Assembly: GCA_001466705.2 (NCBI GenBank)
Contig: LATX02000144.1
Span: 868,001 to 932,000, forward strand
DNA length: 64,000 nt
Origin: Moniliophthora roreri
Lineage: Eukaryota; Basidiomycota; Agaricomycetes; Agaricales; Marasmiaceae
Reading direction: 5' to 3'
The notes under the pieces were generated by a model, which saw only the letters and a program-made list of their open reading frames with translations, was not told the origin of the DNA and did not search any database. The position numbers were made by a program, and so were the translations under genes. Shown piece by piece: positions 45,919 to 57,999 of the stretch; position 1 is the first letter of the stretch; the number at the start of each line of letters is the position of its first letter.

Positions 45919-48553
45919 TGTTGCTCCAGTGCGGTGGGAATTAGAGGTAGAGCTGCGACTATTCATCGTTCGTTAATCTTTGGTGGTCGAATTCTTCCTA
46001 GCGAGAAATCGATGCGAGTTTATATGCTATCCGGTAAACAGAAACGCTTACCTGTCGACGACCACGATACCTAGACGATAGCCCGTCATTCTTGACTAAC
46101 ATTCCGGTTTGAGCATAGCTGTAATTTTCCTTAATCGTGGTAGTGGTACACAAGGCGTGTGATTCCCGTTCCAGCCCGTGTCGTCATTGACATAAGGAAC
46201 ACTATGGAACACTACGGGGGCGTTTCAGAGACGAAGCATGATGGGATCAATCAGCTTCATTTTCAATATGATTGGCGCCCTACTATTTCAAATTCTCTCT
46301 CTCCGGCGAAGTTTATGGCGGAATTGAACGTGCAACGAGACGAAGACATGTGAAAATTAGCCTCATCCACCTGCATGTGAAAGTACTCAGTCGAATATCA
46401 ACGGTCAGAAGTTTGAAGAACGCACTGTTACTCATTAGGGAGGAATCCAGATTTATGGATAGAATTAAAACACTTGTAGTCCGAGAAGGGCGAGGAGTGA
46501 TTGATTGAAACAGTTTCCAGCACCAAGCAGTATGTGGGAGACTTCACGAGCGTTGATTGGTAATAGACGCCGGTTGTCGTCATTTACCCCGGTGAGAGGC
46601 CGACATCGATCATCGTCGGGGCGTTTGGGCGTTAGGGTTGCCATGTCTTAGTAACTCGACAGGATAGGGCCAGTAGACCGGACAGCAACTGGCGATTGAG
46701 ACCGGTGTTCATGGCGATTCAGAAGGCAACGGAAATCAGTGTCATTACACTTGAGCGTCTATTCACCTTTGAGAAATGGTGATCTCCGGAGACTCGGGAG
46801 TTGATACGCCTAGCCAGAACCGCCCAGGAATAAATACATAAAAAAAGATCTCGAGAGTTGCTTGTTAGCGCCCAGGGCATCTATAATCTTCTGACCGGAA
46901 TGTCCAGAGACTTGCGAGAAGCTCGGAGCTTGACGAACCTGTTGGCCTAGCATCGGAAACTGGGAACGCCGGGATATCGTAGACAAGGCATTAAATTAGG
47001 CGTCAATTAATGAGGCCATGAGGAATTCGGAGGTTTCGAGCATATTTTCATGGAAGAGTTCTACAAGATTGGAAGCTACGGATAATGATTAGAACCGGCG
47101 TTAATGAAAGCATGCGGAGAGTATCGTATTGCGAAATCTAAAAAAAAACCATTCGATCATCCTGCTAGGGTGCCTCTTCCATATCATTATCGATGCATAT
47201 GCTCTCCTCACCTTTCCTAGCTTGTTTGCGTGTGCTTTGTTTGCATACATGCTCGTTATCGATTAATACTGGTAATTGACTGCTCAGCCATCAACAGCGT
47301 GAATGTTAATGCATATCGAAAAGTATACCAGAGTGCAACAATCTAGTGCCTCGTTCAGGTTTGGATGTCGCTGAACTGTTCCTACATCAAGGTCATGGAC
47401 GCGAAAGACAGAAAGGAGGCCGTGGGATAGTTTACCCAGATTCAGAAACAACTATTGACCGGCATCCGGCGGCCGAATTACCGTATGCGTCCTTAGTCAT
47501 CTCGCCTAGACCTCCGCTCTCGCCTCACTGCTAATGAATCTATCGTCAAATCTCATAATTTCCCTGTCATGCCTCCCGAAAAAAAAACGACCCTTACTGA
47601 CAGCAGCGCAACACCTCCTCGGACACCTCGAATCTTGTCTCGCTTGTTATTCTTGACTTTACCAGCGGTGGGGCAAAACGGCTCGAAAACGCCACCTGTA
47701 GGCCTCACGCCGCTCCCCAGAGTGGCGGATTGTCGTGTTTGATGAATGACTGACTGACACCAATGCCCTGATCTTATATCCGGTGTCACTCATGAACGGA
47801 TTGACCAACTGTCCGAGCACCAAACCCAGGGCCCCCCCCCTTTGTACAAAGTTTCATTTCGGATCTACCGCCTCTCAATAATGACAGGATTCCCCGCCCA
47901 TGCCCACCGACGATCGACCCTAGTCTTTCCCCCAGGCTGAGCGCAGGAATCAGGATTTTCGGGATTTTGGACTTTTGAAGAAGCATGTAGAAAGTCTAGC
48001 CCTATCGAACTGTTGTTGGGGGGAGCTTGAGTCTAATGTAGCAAGTAATTATCGGTATCAAGCACCCATGATCCTTGACCCCTTGCTCGATCAGTCCTGT
48101 CACTAGTCAAGCCTCGTTTCTCACCATTATTTCTGAATGATACAGGAAAGGAAAAGCGAGCCATAGTACAAGTCAGATGTGTCCATTGGTAGCCTAGTGC
48201 CGCCTAAAGCATCATTTCTGGGAGGTCGGTTCATTCCGTTTGTATCACATTATCAAAACCCTATCTTTTTATCCCTTGTTGTCGATAACCTTTTCAGGAA
48301 TGGCAATTTATACACAAGTATTACTGTAACTATGTGCAATGGTATAGAGGAATTATGGTACAATCAGGTACACTAAGGTCATGCGTCAAGCTACAAAAAT
48401 GCAGTGCAGTGAGTGGTGCTGTAACGACCGATTATTCAACGAAACCGAAAATGTAGATAGACCTAACGGGATAGTATTGGGCTCACTTGCATTTAAACGG
48501 AACACAAAAGAGGTCGCGCCGCTCCTTTAGCTCCCGCCCGTCCAATGATCATG
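45919..48553. other. 2.6-kb stretch without recognised genes
   Basis: Scattered short frames on both strands, a C10 run near 47832-47841 and an A-rich run near 47140. No domain, tRNA or repeat family was identified. Confidence 0.5.
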
Positions 48554-50246
48554 TCATGATCCTTTCCCGCTGGGAATTGGCGACCCTGAACTTGGCCGAT
48601 GATGTTGATGATGTCGGGGTTCGGGGCCTGCAGGTGGTTTCGAACCGCCGCTAGTACTACGGTACGCATCCGAGCGAGGTGAGCCGCCACCGAATGCTGG
48701 ATTCCGAAGGGGCGGTAGTTCGTCTCTTTCACGATCTCGTTCACGTTCTTCTAGGATAGGATTAGTATTAGCATGTGAAATATGTGGTATCTAAAAAAAA
48801 AGAGGAACAAACCTTTAAGTCGCGGAGAAGGATGTAGCAATGGCGACTGGGAATAGAAATGCGGAGTCGATGATCCCGAGGAATGGCTGTGTGACGAGGT
48901 TGCGGAGGTAATCGAGCTGCTATGCGAATGCGAGGTCGATTGAGGTGGCGGTGGAGGCGGATGTACTACATCTTTGGTAGGAGGAGCAAAATGCGAGGGA
49001 TGAGTATGCTGGGTTGGCGGTAGGTGGTGATGCGGTTGGGGATGTGGAGGGGGACCTGCTACACCAGGCATGGTACCTGAATGATAGGCAGTTGGCGGCG
49101 GAGGTGGATGACTGATATGAGGCGGTATAGCGGCGGTCGGAAGCTGATGTGGATGCGACGTGTGGGGTTGGTGTGGAGGTAGTAACCCAGCAGCTCGGAT
49201 GATACCCTCTAGATACTCTACTCTATTCTTGAGTTCGTCAAACTCGGAACGGGGAACGTATTTCTCGCTAATAACAAGGTGTAAGTACGAGGCAAGGATC
49301 GTGGAATGCAGAAGCACTTACACAGGTTCGACAATATGCCATTGGCACTTTGCTTGTTCGCCTCTTCGAGTACAGGGGGCGCAGGGCTGTGATCTTGATA
49401 GGTTCATATCGAAGAAGATTCCGTGGAACGCGGGGAATGACAGTAACCGAGAATATTGAGGAAAGATCGAATGAAGGGGGGGAAGGGGGGAAGGGGGGAG
49501 GGGGAATGATCAAGATCAGCAAAAAGTAGTAAGGCAAGATCAGAAAATGGGAGAGTACCTATCGCACTTGATTTTTCGCCGTTTGCATTCTGTGTACGCG
49601 TAAGGAATCCGGACCGAACGTGAAAACACGTTCCACGTCATGAGCCAACAACGTGAAAGATCCGGATAATAATACGCCCATTACGTCGATGGCAGGGCCA
49701 AGGATAGAACAGAACAACAGGACGTATTCGCGTTTTGATAGGTCAACCGTAGGTGAGACCCGCCGATGACGACCGCAATACCAATGCAAATGCCAATGCA
49801 AAGGCCAACGAGACAAAATGAGACAAGACGATGAAAGCAAATGAAACAATCAACATTCCTCGTTTCGTGTGAACCCAAGACGAAAACTTACCAGTACAGC
49901 TCAAAGCTTGTCGTCGCCTCTTCTTCTTTGGCGGCCCTCCACTTCCTCCTTCCAACTCTCCGTCGGAATCAGGCATGTCTTGAGACTGCGAGGGTACATA
50001 GCCTGGTGGGGGTACATGTGGCTGGTGAGGAGGGGGAGGGGGTTGTTGGTAATATTGACTCGAAAGAGGTGGCGGAGGATAAGAGTATTGCGCAGAAGGC
50101 GGAGGAGGCTGAGGTGGTAGGTAGGGGTGGAGATGGTCACGTAAGGGAGGTAGTTGTGGCTGTTGCGAGGGTGGACTTCTCCTAGCACTTGATGCTGAAG
50201 TTGATGGGGACGCAGAGGGAGGAGGAGAAGTCCTGCTAGCGTTCAT
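48554..50246 (-). CDS. Zn2Cys6 transcription factor with Pro/His-rich flanks
   Basis: Exons 49892-50246, 49559-49589, 49322-49393, 48813-49267 and 48554-48750 give 369 aa. The N-terminal 110 residues are Ser/Pro/Gln/Tyr-rich and end in a basic PPKKKRRRQAL. The zinc cluster runs LSCTECKRRKIKCDRSQPC, then CTRRGEQAKCQWH; it is split over three exons. EKYVPRSEFDELKNRVEYLE is a coiled coil common after this type of cluster. The rest is His/Pro/Ser-rich and apparently disordered, ending with an RE/RD-rich segment and a TGA at 48554-48556. The upstream in-frame GTG is not a start; ATG at 50246 (MNASRTSPPP) is used. No middle homology region follows, unlike the factor at 44-46 kb. Target genes are unknown. 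Confidence 0.88.
49476..49504 (+). repeat. G-rich tract inside an intron (G-quadruplex-like)
   Basis: Four G runs of five or more separated by A or AA, followed by AAT. On the transcribed RNA this is a long C/U-rich tract within the intron between the second and third exons of the Zn2Cys6 gene. Confidence 0.7.
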
Positions 50247-53200
50247 CACAGCACATCACCAAAGGGGGGAGTGATGCACATTTGAAGGCGTCTATATAAG
50301 AGACTCGGGAATCCAATAAAGATAAGTCAGAGATCGGTCCTTGCAGATCTCGTGCCGCAAACGCGAGAGAAATTTGATGAGAAAATAAAAAAGAAAATAA
50401 TTTATATAATTTATCCGTTTGGCATCTGTGCCTCGCCTACACCCGATGTGGTAACCTGGAGATCGGGTACTGTCTGATTTTTTAATCATCCTGTCCTTCA
50501 TACTTGTCTCTTTCTGGCCCACAACATGCTGCAACTTGAATGAAAAGGAGATCGGCCAGGATTTAGCGGGGTTGTGCTGCGGATTCAAGGGAAAAAAAAA
50601 TCACAGGCGCCGACGGAAACCCAAATCCGAACCAAATCAAACTCCGTTTAATCTCCGAATTGACCATTTTTTTTCCACGGGTTGCTCTTGTTGTCAACTC
50701 CGCGAAAATCGCGTTACCTTGTTCGGGAAGGCTTTGGAGGCCGCGTAACCCCATAACCCTTCGGCACGACGGGCCTGCCAGCACCGCAACGTGGCCCCTG
50801 GTAGGCTATGGTACCTACTTTCGGTGATATACGGGCCAACATTCCATGCTTCCTGATGACTGCCAATAAAACGCCACGTCGACGTCCCAGAACCGCCATG
50901 CTCCCCTTCACTGGCGTCGCAGTATGGTTTGGGTTGCCATTAGCATGTCTTTGGTATTATTTACATGTTTCAAGCACGGTAGCAACGACAAAAGACAGAT
51001 GTCCCACTCTGATATAAGCAGTGCCAATTCAATGCTCGAGTCTCGACACACCCGGCCTTCCCCCGTAGAGTCAACCACAAAACACCAGGACCTACATCTC
51101 CAATTTGTTGCGTCATCCTCCAGAGGTCATCACCGCGCGTTTTTCCTCAGATCGTCCGAAATGCCGTAGAGACGGCGACGGGTGTTTACCGCCCAAGCAA
51201 CACACATCCTAGCATTCTATGCCTCGCGTCTACCACGAAGCAACGTTCCTTTCCTTGCGTCATGATTCATATGAATGCACGCCCATCAATACGATACTTG
51301 ATTCGCGGGATCCATATTCGTCATCGCTTGGCTGGTGTTCCTCTAGAGCCTGAGCCTGGAATGTTCTTTCTCGCTGAATTGCCTGCTCTCTTGCTTCAGG
51401 AAGTAAACATCCATGGTGTTTCTTGTTGATTACGCCACTCGCTTCTTCAGACTCTCCTTTGCGCCACGTCGATATCCATTATCACAGCTCCATCTCCAAA
51501 TAGCGCCGTCACATCTCGGATCTGCATTGATGGAATGCTATCACCGATTACGCACTCAATACGTTTTGCCTCTCTCAACCATAACGCACTTCGCATATAA
51601 CTCACTGCAAATCCTGAGCTCCGCTTGCTGTGCAGTCATGGTACTTTTCTTCTTGGCGCTGAAATTGTGAACGGCCGCATACTACTTAGTTCAAGATATA
51701 TAATAGAATTAGATCTCCCCCCCGCAATGGCAATTCGGAGCAAAGTAGCATTTGATTCACTTAGTCCGAGGTTCCACGGTATGAAAAAAAAAACCCGTAC
51801 ATTTCTGCCGCCCAGCGATCATTTGCAAGCGCCCACAAATACATACCACATTTCGGTTGCTTTGACTGTCGGATCGCGGCGTCTAGAACTTCGGACGGAA
51901 AATATTCCTACCAGCTCGCTCACGTTTATTCAATTCTCTTTGTCCGGTTGCAGTTGATCACTGGCAAATTTACCCGCGTGGTTATGGCCGACTCGGACTT
52001 TCCTTAAAAATCAAATATCGGAAGTATGGTTTACTATGTGCCGAAACGCACGCTTGTTATTTTCGGGTCACAGACATACCCAGTTTTCAAGGTGCTGGCT
52101 GCACCACCGTGGTGTGGCATCGATCTCTCAAACTAATGCATGTGCACGAGTGGATCTCACAATGCTATACAACCCTATGCTTTTTCTACGCCGCTTGCAT
52201 TATTCGGCATTCGTGGGTTCGGCAATTCTTTACTTCCGGACTAAGTTTCCGAAGGTCAACGCCCGTTCTTTACGCCACTAGGCTGAGCAGTTCCATCGAT
52301 CCCACAAGTTATGCATGAATGGAATAACCATCTCGGATCTTCTATACACCCGTTGTATGTCCATCCATTAGTACAAGAATGACTGACTTCATGTTGGCTT
52401 AATATCTCCACTGCCATATCGTATACCATCTTCTGACGGATGACAGTGTTCGAGGAAACTCCATACCACCAAGTGAATTTACGTCGTACAGGCTGTGCTT
52501 GACAACTTCCGAACATGCTTTCGCCTCCAGGCCTCCTCGATACTTTCTGACACAATAATCTCGCGACAACCCTCCGAAATCCAGCCAAATCACACTCTTT
52601 AGGCCACTTACACTGGGGCAACTTTCTTCGTATCTGATATCCTTAGGCATTGACTTGCGTCATACCTCACGTATATATATCACTGTTATCATCACGCAAC
52701 CAAGTTTTTGAAGGCTCTTGTCTCATGCTTTTGCGTCATGATTCTTGAGCTCTGCCCAGGCCCCAGAGGGATCGATTGACGCGTATATTACCGTACCAAA
52801 AAGGGACATTTCATCCCGCGAGGCGTTCCTCTTCCTCATTGACTGGAATCACAAGACTTCTTATCTACGGATCTTTATTACCCTGAACGGATATAGCACG
52901 GCCAGACTGGGGGGGGGGGGGGGGGTCGGAGATTATTCTAGTTCCTCAGATTTGCTTTGGAATCGCTGCTCACTGCTTACGGTCCATAGATGAAGCTTTA
53001 GCTTCCTGGACTAGCCGGACTCGTGGCTATCCGGCCATCCGGGGGAGTCAAGCACAGCGTCATTTTCATCTGATTTCCTCATAGTCAATTTTCGGCGTTC
53101 TTCTCCCCTTTGGATCCCCTTCTATCACCGCTGCTAGGTAATTTAGGCGTTTAAATGGTTAGGTCCGAGCAGGAAACCACGCGGAGTTGGAGCTTGGTTA

Positions 53201-56200
53201 AATCCTCTACAATTATGCCCTTTGTTGCTTCCAAGAACTCCACTATACTATCCTTCAAGGGTCATGAATATTCCTTGTTTCTCGTGGCTTTGCCCTTATA
53301 CCCATTGAGGGAAAACGTTTCAGTCTGCTGTTCGAGGCACTCGACGTCACAGGTACACCTTATCGCGAATCTTCTCGTGTTTGCGAGCACTCAGGAAGCA
53401 CAGGATAATCCGACTCGCACACCTTGAAAGCTTAATCCTCGGACAATTTCGGAAGGATATGTGCGATCACCTCAAGTCGTCCGGCGGGCGTTCCGGATTT
53501 CCGAGTTGGGATTCTAGAGCGCCACATTACATTCTCATACTCGGGGACAAGTACATTTGCACCAATATTTGTCTACATTTGGACTTTATCATGTTTCAGG
53601 CAAAGCGACCCTTACGATGCATCATTCTGCTTTGACTTGGGGTCGTTAGGGCTCCACCGCAGAATTACGGCGAAGAATTCTCAAGATACTTTGGTACTAC
53701 TAGGGATAGCAGGAAAGATGCAAAAAGGAGATATTTTAGTTTGCTTTTTTTTACCCGATATATTACGCATCTTCGTCTCCGAGTCTATGGTTGACAGAGA
53801 ATGTTTCAGAACATGTAATTCTGTGGCAGAGAGACGCGTCGGTTATCCTCAATTTACATACATAAGTTGTCATCAGTGGCTCAAGCACCCGGTGCATTGC
53901 TCTTCTGTCAGTCATGCGTACGTGGCTCCGTCAAGGATCCGAGGTGGTACGCTAGTGAAGCGGTGTTAACTAGGACTCCTTTTCTGGTACTCTGATTTCC
54001 TGTTCGGATCCAAGTCGCATTTGCGGTGGTTCCAAGACCTGTACGGGGTAGAACTGGTTGGCGAATGACAAATATGATATAGTCTGGTGTACCCCACTCA
54101 ACTTCTCCGGCTTGGCGACAGAGGAATAAACGAATGCCAGCTAAACAGCGACGGCGGGGACTGTTGGTTTCTTTTGTTTCCAGACTCGGTCCTAATACCC
54201 CGCTTTTTCACCGTCCGGTCAGGGCAGCTTTAAACCCTTTTCCGCGGAAGGCAACCACAATCTCCATCATATGACGGTACAAGTAGTGGTATTGCAACAA
54301 GTATCAATGTCTACCATCGACGACGTAATCATTCTTGCGGCCTCTCGCTTGTGTTCTCGGGAAGAAATAAAGCTCAAAGTCCGTCCCTGCACAGATATTG
54401 ATGGGGGTTTCTCAATTGGGTGGCCTTTCATCTGTCGACAGGAAACCGCCTCCGTGATGGCCGCTTCTCTCGGGTGCCCTGAGCAATCAACGACCTAGCG
54501 AGGTCAAACATTATGTGAAAATGTCAATCAGCAATCATGACGAGGGCCGAGATATCCGTTGGTATTAATCAATGCTGTGTGAATAATAATACGTGATGAT
54601 TGCTCGCACACTATATCCAAAGCAAGTATTACCTGACGCCTCGGCGCCACAACAAGAATAACTCGTGATACCTTCAGAGGGGGAGAAGAAAGATTCGTCT
54701 CCAAGACTCGACCTCCCACCCCTCGTCTGTCAATCATTCACATGCCGTACCTAAATATCAGGGACTGTACGTGAAACTAAATATAAAAAAGGACTTGGTC
54801 CCTATCAAGATTTGGAGCCATTCAGGCTGAAACGAACTTGCCATACCTAGCGCCCTTACGCGTAAAAAGCCTCGAAGCAAAGGCGTGTCCGAGTCTCGTA
54901 CTTGGAAAAAAAAAAGTGCGAGAGCTGTGCGAGAATTCAAACTCGGTGATCCGATGGAAAACCGCGACTCTATGACTGCTCTCTGAAATAAACCATAGTT
55001 AGTTTCCTAGACAACGGTGGCGGCCGTCATACCTGAATGTAGGAATGCCGTCGGACACTTTCTGTGAAGCTTACTATTCACCCGCACTGGGCTCCCAGAG
55101 ACGAAACAGGAGTTATACTGAGCCACTGGGTATCCGAATGAGATCAGTGAAGTACCAGGTCCAGGAGTATCAAAATTTCCGATACTGCTGGACAGGGAAT
55201 ATTATGCTCGGTTGATATTCACCTACATTGCAGCAGACTTAAGCGGGAAAGCTGGGACTGCTGAGATGGGACGTACTCACATTTTTCCTCGTTGATAGCG
55301 ATAGACTGACTTTTTGAGCAAGTGTCCCCATCCTAACCGCCTCTGAAGTCCCCATGTTATGTCCGTACATGAAGGAGTGACTAATCAGCGGCCGTTACTC
55401 CGGGTGCTTGTGTACCCGTAAGCCTCCAAGACCAAGACGCTAGGTCGACCCTAGGTGTTGTCAAATGTTCTGCGAGGTTCAACCAGTTACTTTGTGTTCA
55501 GATGGAGCGTTCGGTCCGAAGACCTTTCGCAAATCATCCCGTTGCTCCTGTGGATTACACCCCGTTATAACCTTAGGAACTATCAGGATCAAACGGAACA
55601 TGAAATTTGAAGGGTCTATCCCTGAGATCTAAGAAATTTATCCGTTCGTTGTATCCTCGAGACTAGCCTGTTTTAGTGAACATTGTTGAAGTAGGTCAAA
55701 CACGGTCATGAATATCATACCTTACCGTGAGGCAAACATTCCGTGTCATCCGGACTCATGTCTGCTGTTAAATGCCCCAGTAAGGCTGGCGACGGTAGTG
55801 GCGAGCAACTAATTAATCAGGTCGGGCGACGACAGGGACAATGTAAGATAAATGGCTTACGCCGCTGCATCGCTCCCTGCTCGTCGTTCACGAAAACTAT
55901 TTCCGATCGTCCAAGAGTGGAATGCCGAACGCCCACCAAGTGCCTGATCTCTGTTGAAACGTGATGCGATGCAAACTGTGCATGAGTGGGCAAAAAAGGC
56001 GAAGCCATTAGGACTGAAATGTACTTTCCGGGCCACTGACCGTAGTAGGATTCGTGAATGCAGAGAATGCGAGCTCCATACCTCAGACCTGCTGCTTGCG
56101 CCTACTCGAGTCCCGAAGTGTCCGGAGTTGCTGAGCACAGCATACTATGATCCGGAACATTCAACTGGCATCTAGGCACATTACTTTCACCGAGAGCGCA

Positions 56201-56995
56201 CCACTCACCTAAAGGGGGTCTGTATTTCCCAGGTCCAGCAAAGTTGAGATTAACTGCGTCTAGTGCACTCTTTCAGACGTCCATGTCGAGGAGTGGCGCT
56301 CGAGCCGTACCCGCTCGGCATCAGAGTATGCTAGGAGCTCACAAGGTTATATGAAGCCAAGCCTAAGACCGCTGCCGTGATTTTCCTTCAGGTTAGCTCA
56401 CTACCGAATTTTTGTGAGTCTCCAATACACGCTTGGCCGATCTGAGGGAGATGAGATGGGCCCGGGATGTTATACGGTCCTTGGTCGCGTTGACCCGAGT
56501 GTCCTGCATATGGGTAATAATCGAGTGGCTATATCATTTATCAGTCAGATAGAATCTTCAACCGCCAAGAACTAACACAAGCTCGAGTGCCATTATCTGA
56601 TTTCCCGTGAATAGAAATCTGTTCAATAGTATTCGATTCCGGACACTCTGAAAAAATACCGCTTTGAGGTATTCTTGGGAATGCAGAAGATTGAAAAAGA
56701 GCCTATTTTCCTAGTACACATGTGTGGAACGCTGAGGCGAAAGGTCGGTTGAGGTGATGGCGATGGTTGAGAACGATGAGCGTTTCGTAAGTAATCATAC
56801 GTGATGCGAATAGCAATGTGCGCAGCGGCTACTGGCCGCCGGGCTAGTAAGGCTGATTATGACTATGTGACATCAGTATCAACAAGAAAGGTATCAAAAA
56901 AGTTGCTAGTGGGGTATACTCGCTTGGGAGCAAAGAGGGTAACAGAAAGATCGACCAAAAAGAAGGTAAAGAGGAAACATAATCTAGTAGGAGGC
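50247..56995. other. 6.7-kb stretch without recognised genes
   Basis: Open frames stay below about 120 codons, none with a family signature. Present are a 17-G homopolymer (52909-52925), several A runs and otherwise mixed sequence with normal CpG. The first 300 bp hold the promoter of the minus-strand Zn2Cys6 gene. It may be a decayed transposon field or a genuinely noncoding domain. Confidence 0.5.
52909..52925 (+). repeat. G17 homopolymer
   Basis: An uninterrupted run of 17 G, preceded by CCAGACT and followed by TCGGAG. Exact length is prone to sequencing error. Confidence 0.8.
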
Positions 56996-57999
56996 TCAAC
57001 CATTGAGATCCGTGCCCGAGTGCGGAGCACTCTCACCAGCATGCATGCTATGCCCTTCCCAGCCTGGCATGAAATACTCCGGCTGAGATTGTGAAACGTC
57101 GTGCGTCGGATACTGCGTCCATCCGATATCGTTACTGCTTTCCTGGTGAGGAGGATAGTTGTAGACGGGATGCGAGGGGTAAGGGTTAAGATTATGGGCA
57201 GGGACGGGATCACGCGATGACGAAGGAACCGGTGGGGAATAATCTTGGGGCTGCGTCTGAGGACGCAACGCCGTGCTAATCCCAAGGGGTCGATATTGCT
57301 CAGCCTGATCGGGCACTGCCCCCTGCTCGGCTGCCTGCTGGATGACCTGTTGCTGTTCTTCAACTCCGATGGCGCCAGGCTCCATATCTTCGCCTTCTGG
57401 TATGGCCTCGTACTGGACTTCTTCGAGAAGAGTAGCCCCCTCTGGTAATTCCTCCAGTTCCTGATTCCATACCATACTAAATCCTTCCCCCCGAATAGGC
57501 TCTTCAATCAGCTGTTCGCCAGCTTGCCCGCGCCACATGTTAACTTCTCTCCTCAGTTCGTCGGCTTCTTCCTTGAGCAAACGCAGCTCTTGCGCAGCAA
57601 TACTGCGATGTCGATGCGATGCGTGAATATGGGCAATGGCAGAGTTAACAATGTCAAATTTGCTGGGACGACGATGTCGGCCTGACATATTCGGGATGAG
57701 CCCCGCCAGATCCTAAAGTTCAAATCTATTCAATAAAAGAGAGGTGAAGACTGAAACGGTATCAGACGCACAGAGAATCTGTCATTCAAGTCCCCTCTAC
57801 GTCTTCGTTCCGTTTCATTATGTGTGGCTCGACGTGCAGAGTCATTCATCCTTGACATTCGTGAGGTAGGCGAATTCCGGTTCCTGGACGGTTTTGGGGC
57901 CTTGCCCGATGCCGGTGCCTTGGACCTGGTAATGGATCCTTCAAGGTCCGTCGAGGATGGTGAGCCACTTGAGGTGTGTGAAGGAGAAGAAGGTATCAT
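56996..57999 (-). CDS. bHLH transcription factor
   Basis: Two exons (57772-57999 and 56996-57712) give 314 aa. Residues about 50-115 form a basic helix-loop-helix: RRATHNETERRRRGDLNDRF (basic region with the E-box-contact H/NxxER pattern and helix 1), loop GLIPN-GRHRRPSK, then FDIVNSAIAHIHASHRH (helix 2), continuing into a leucine-containing helix AAQELRLLKEEADELRREV. The intron falls between helix 1 and the loop. The C-terminal 180 residues are Gln/Pro/Glu-rich and probably disordered activation sequence. A nuclear E-box-binding dimer is expected. The loop contains an extra RHRRPSK stretch typical of fungal members. Target genes are unknown. Confidence 0.9.

Noticed and set aside
54903..54985. 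Minus-strand tRNA-like sequence (GAGTTTGAATTCTC followed by a T9 run)
   Set aside because: No proper D arm or A box, and only partial acceptor pairing; the B-box-like match alone is not enough.
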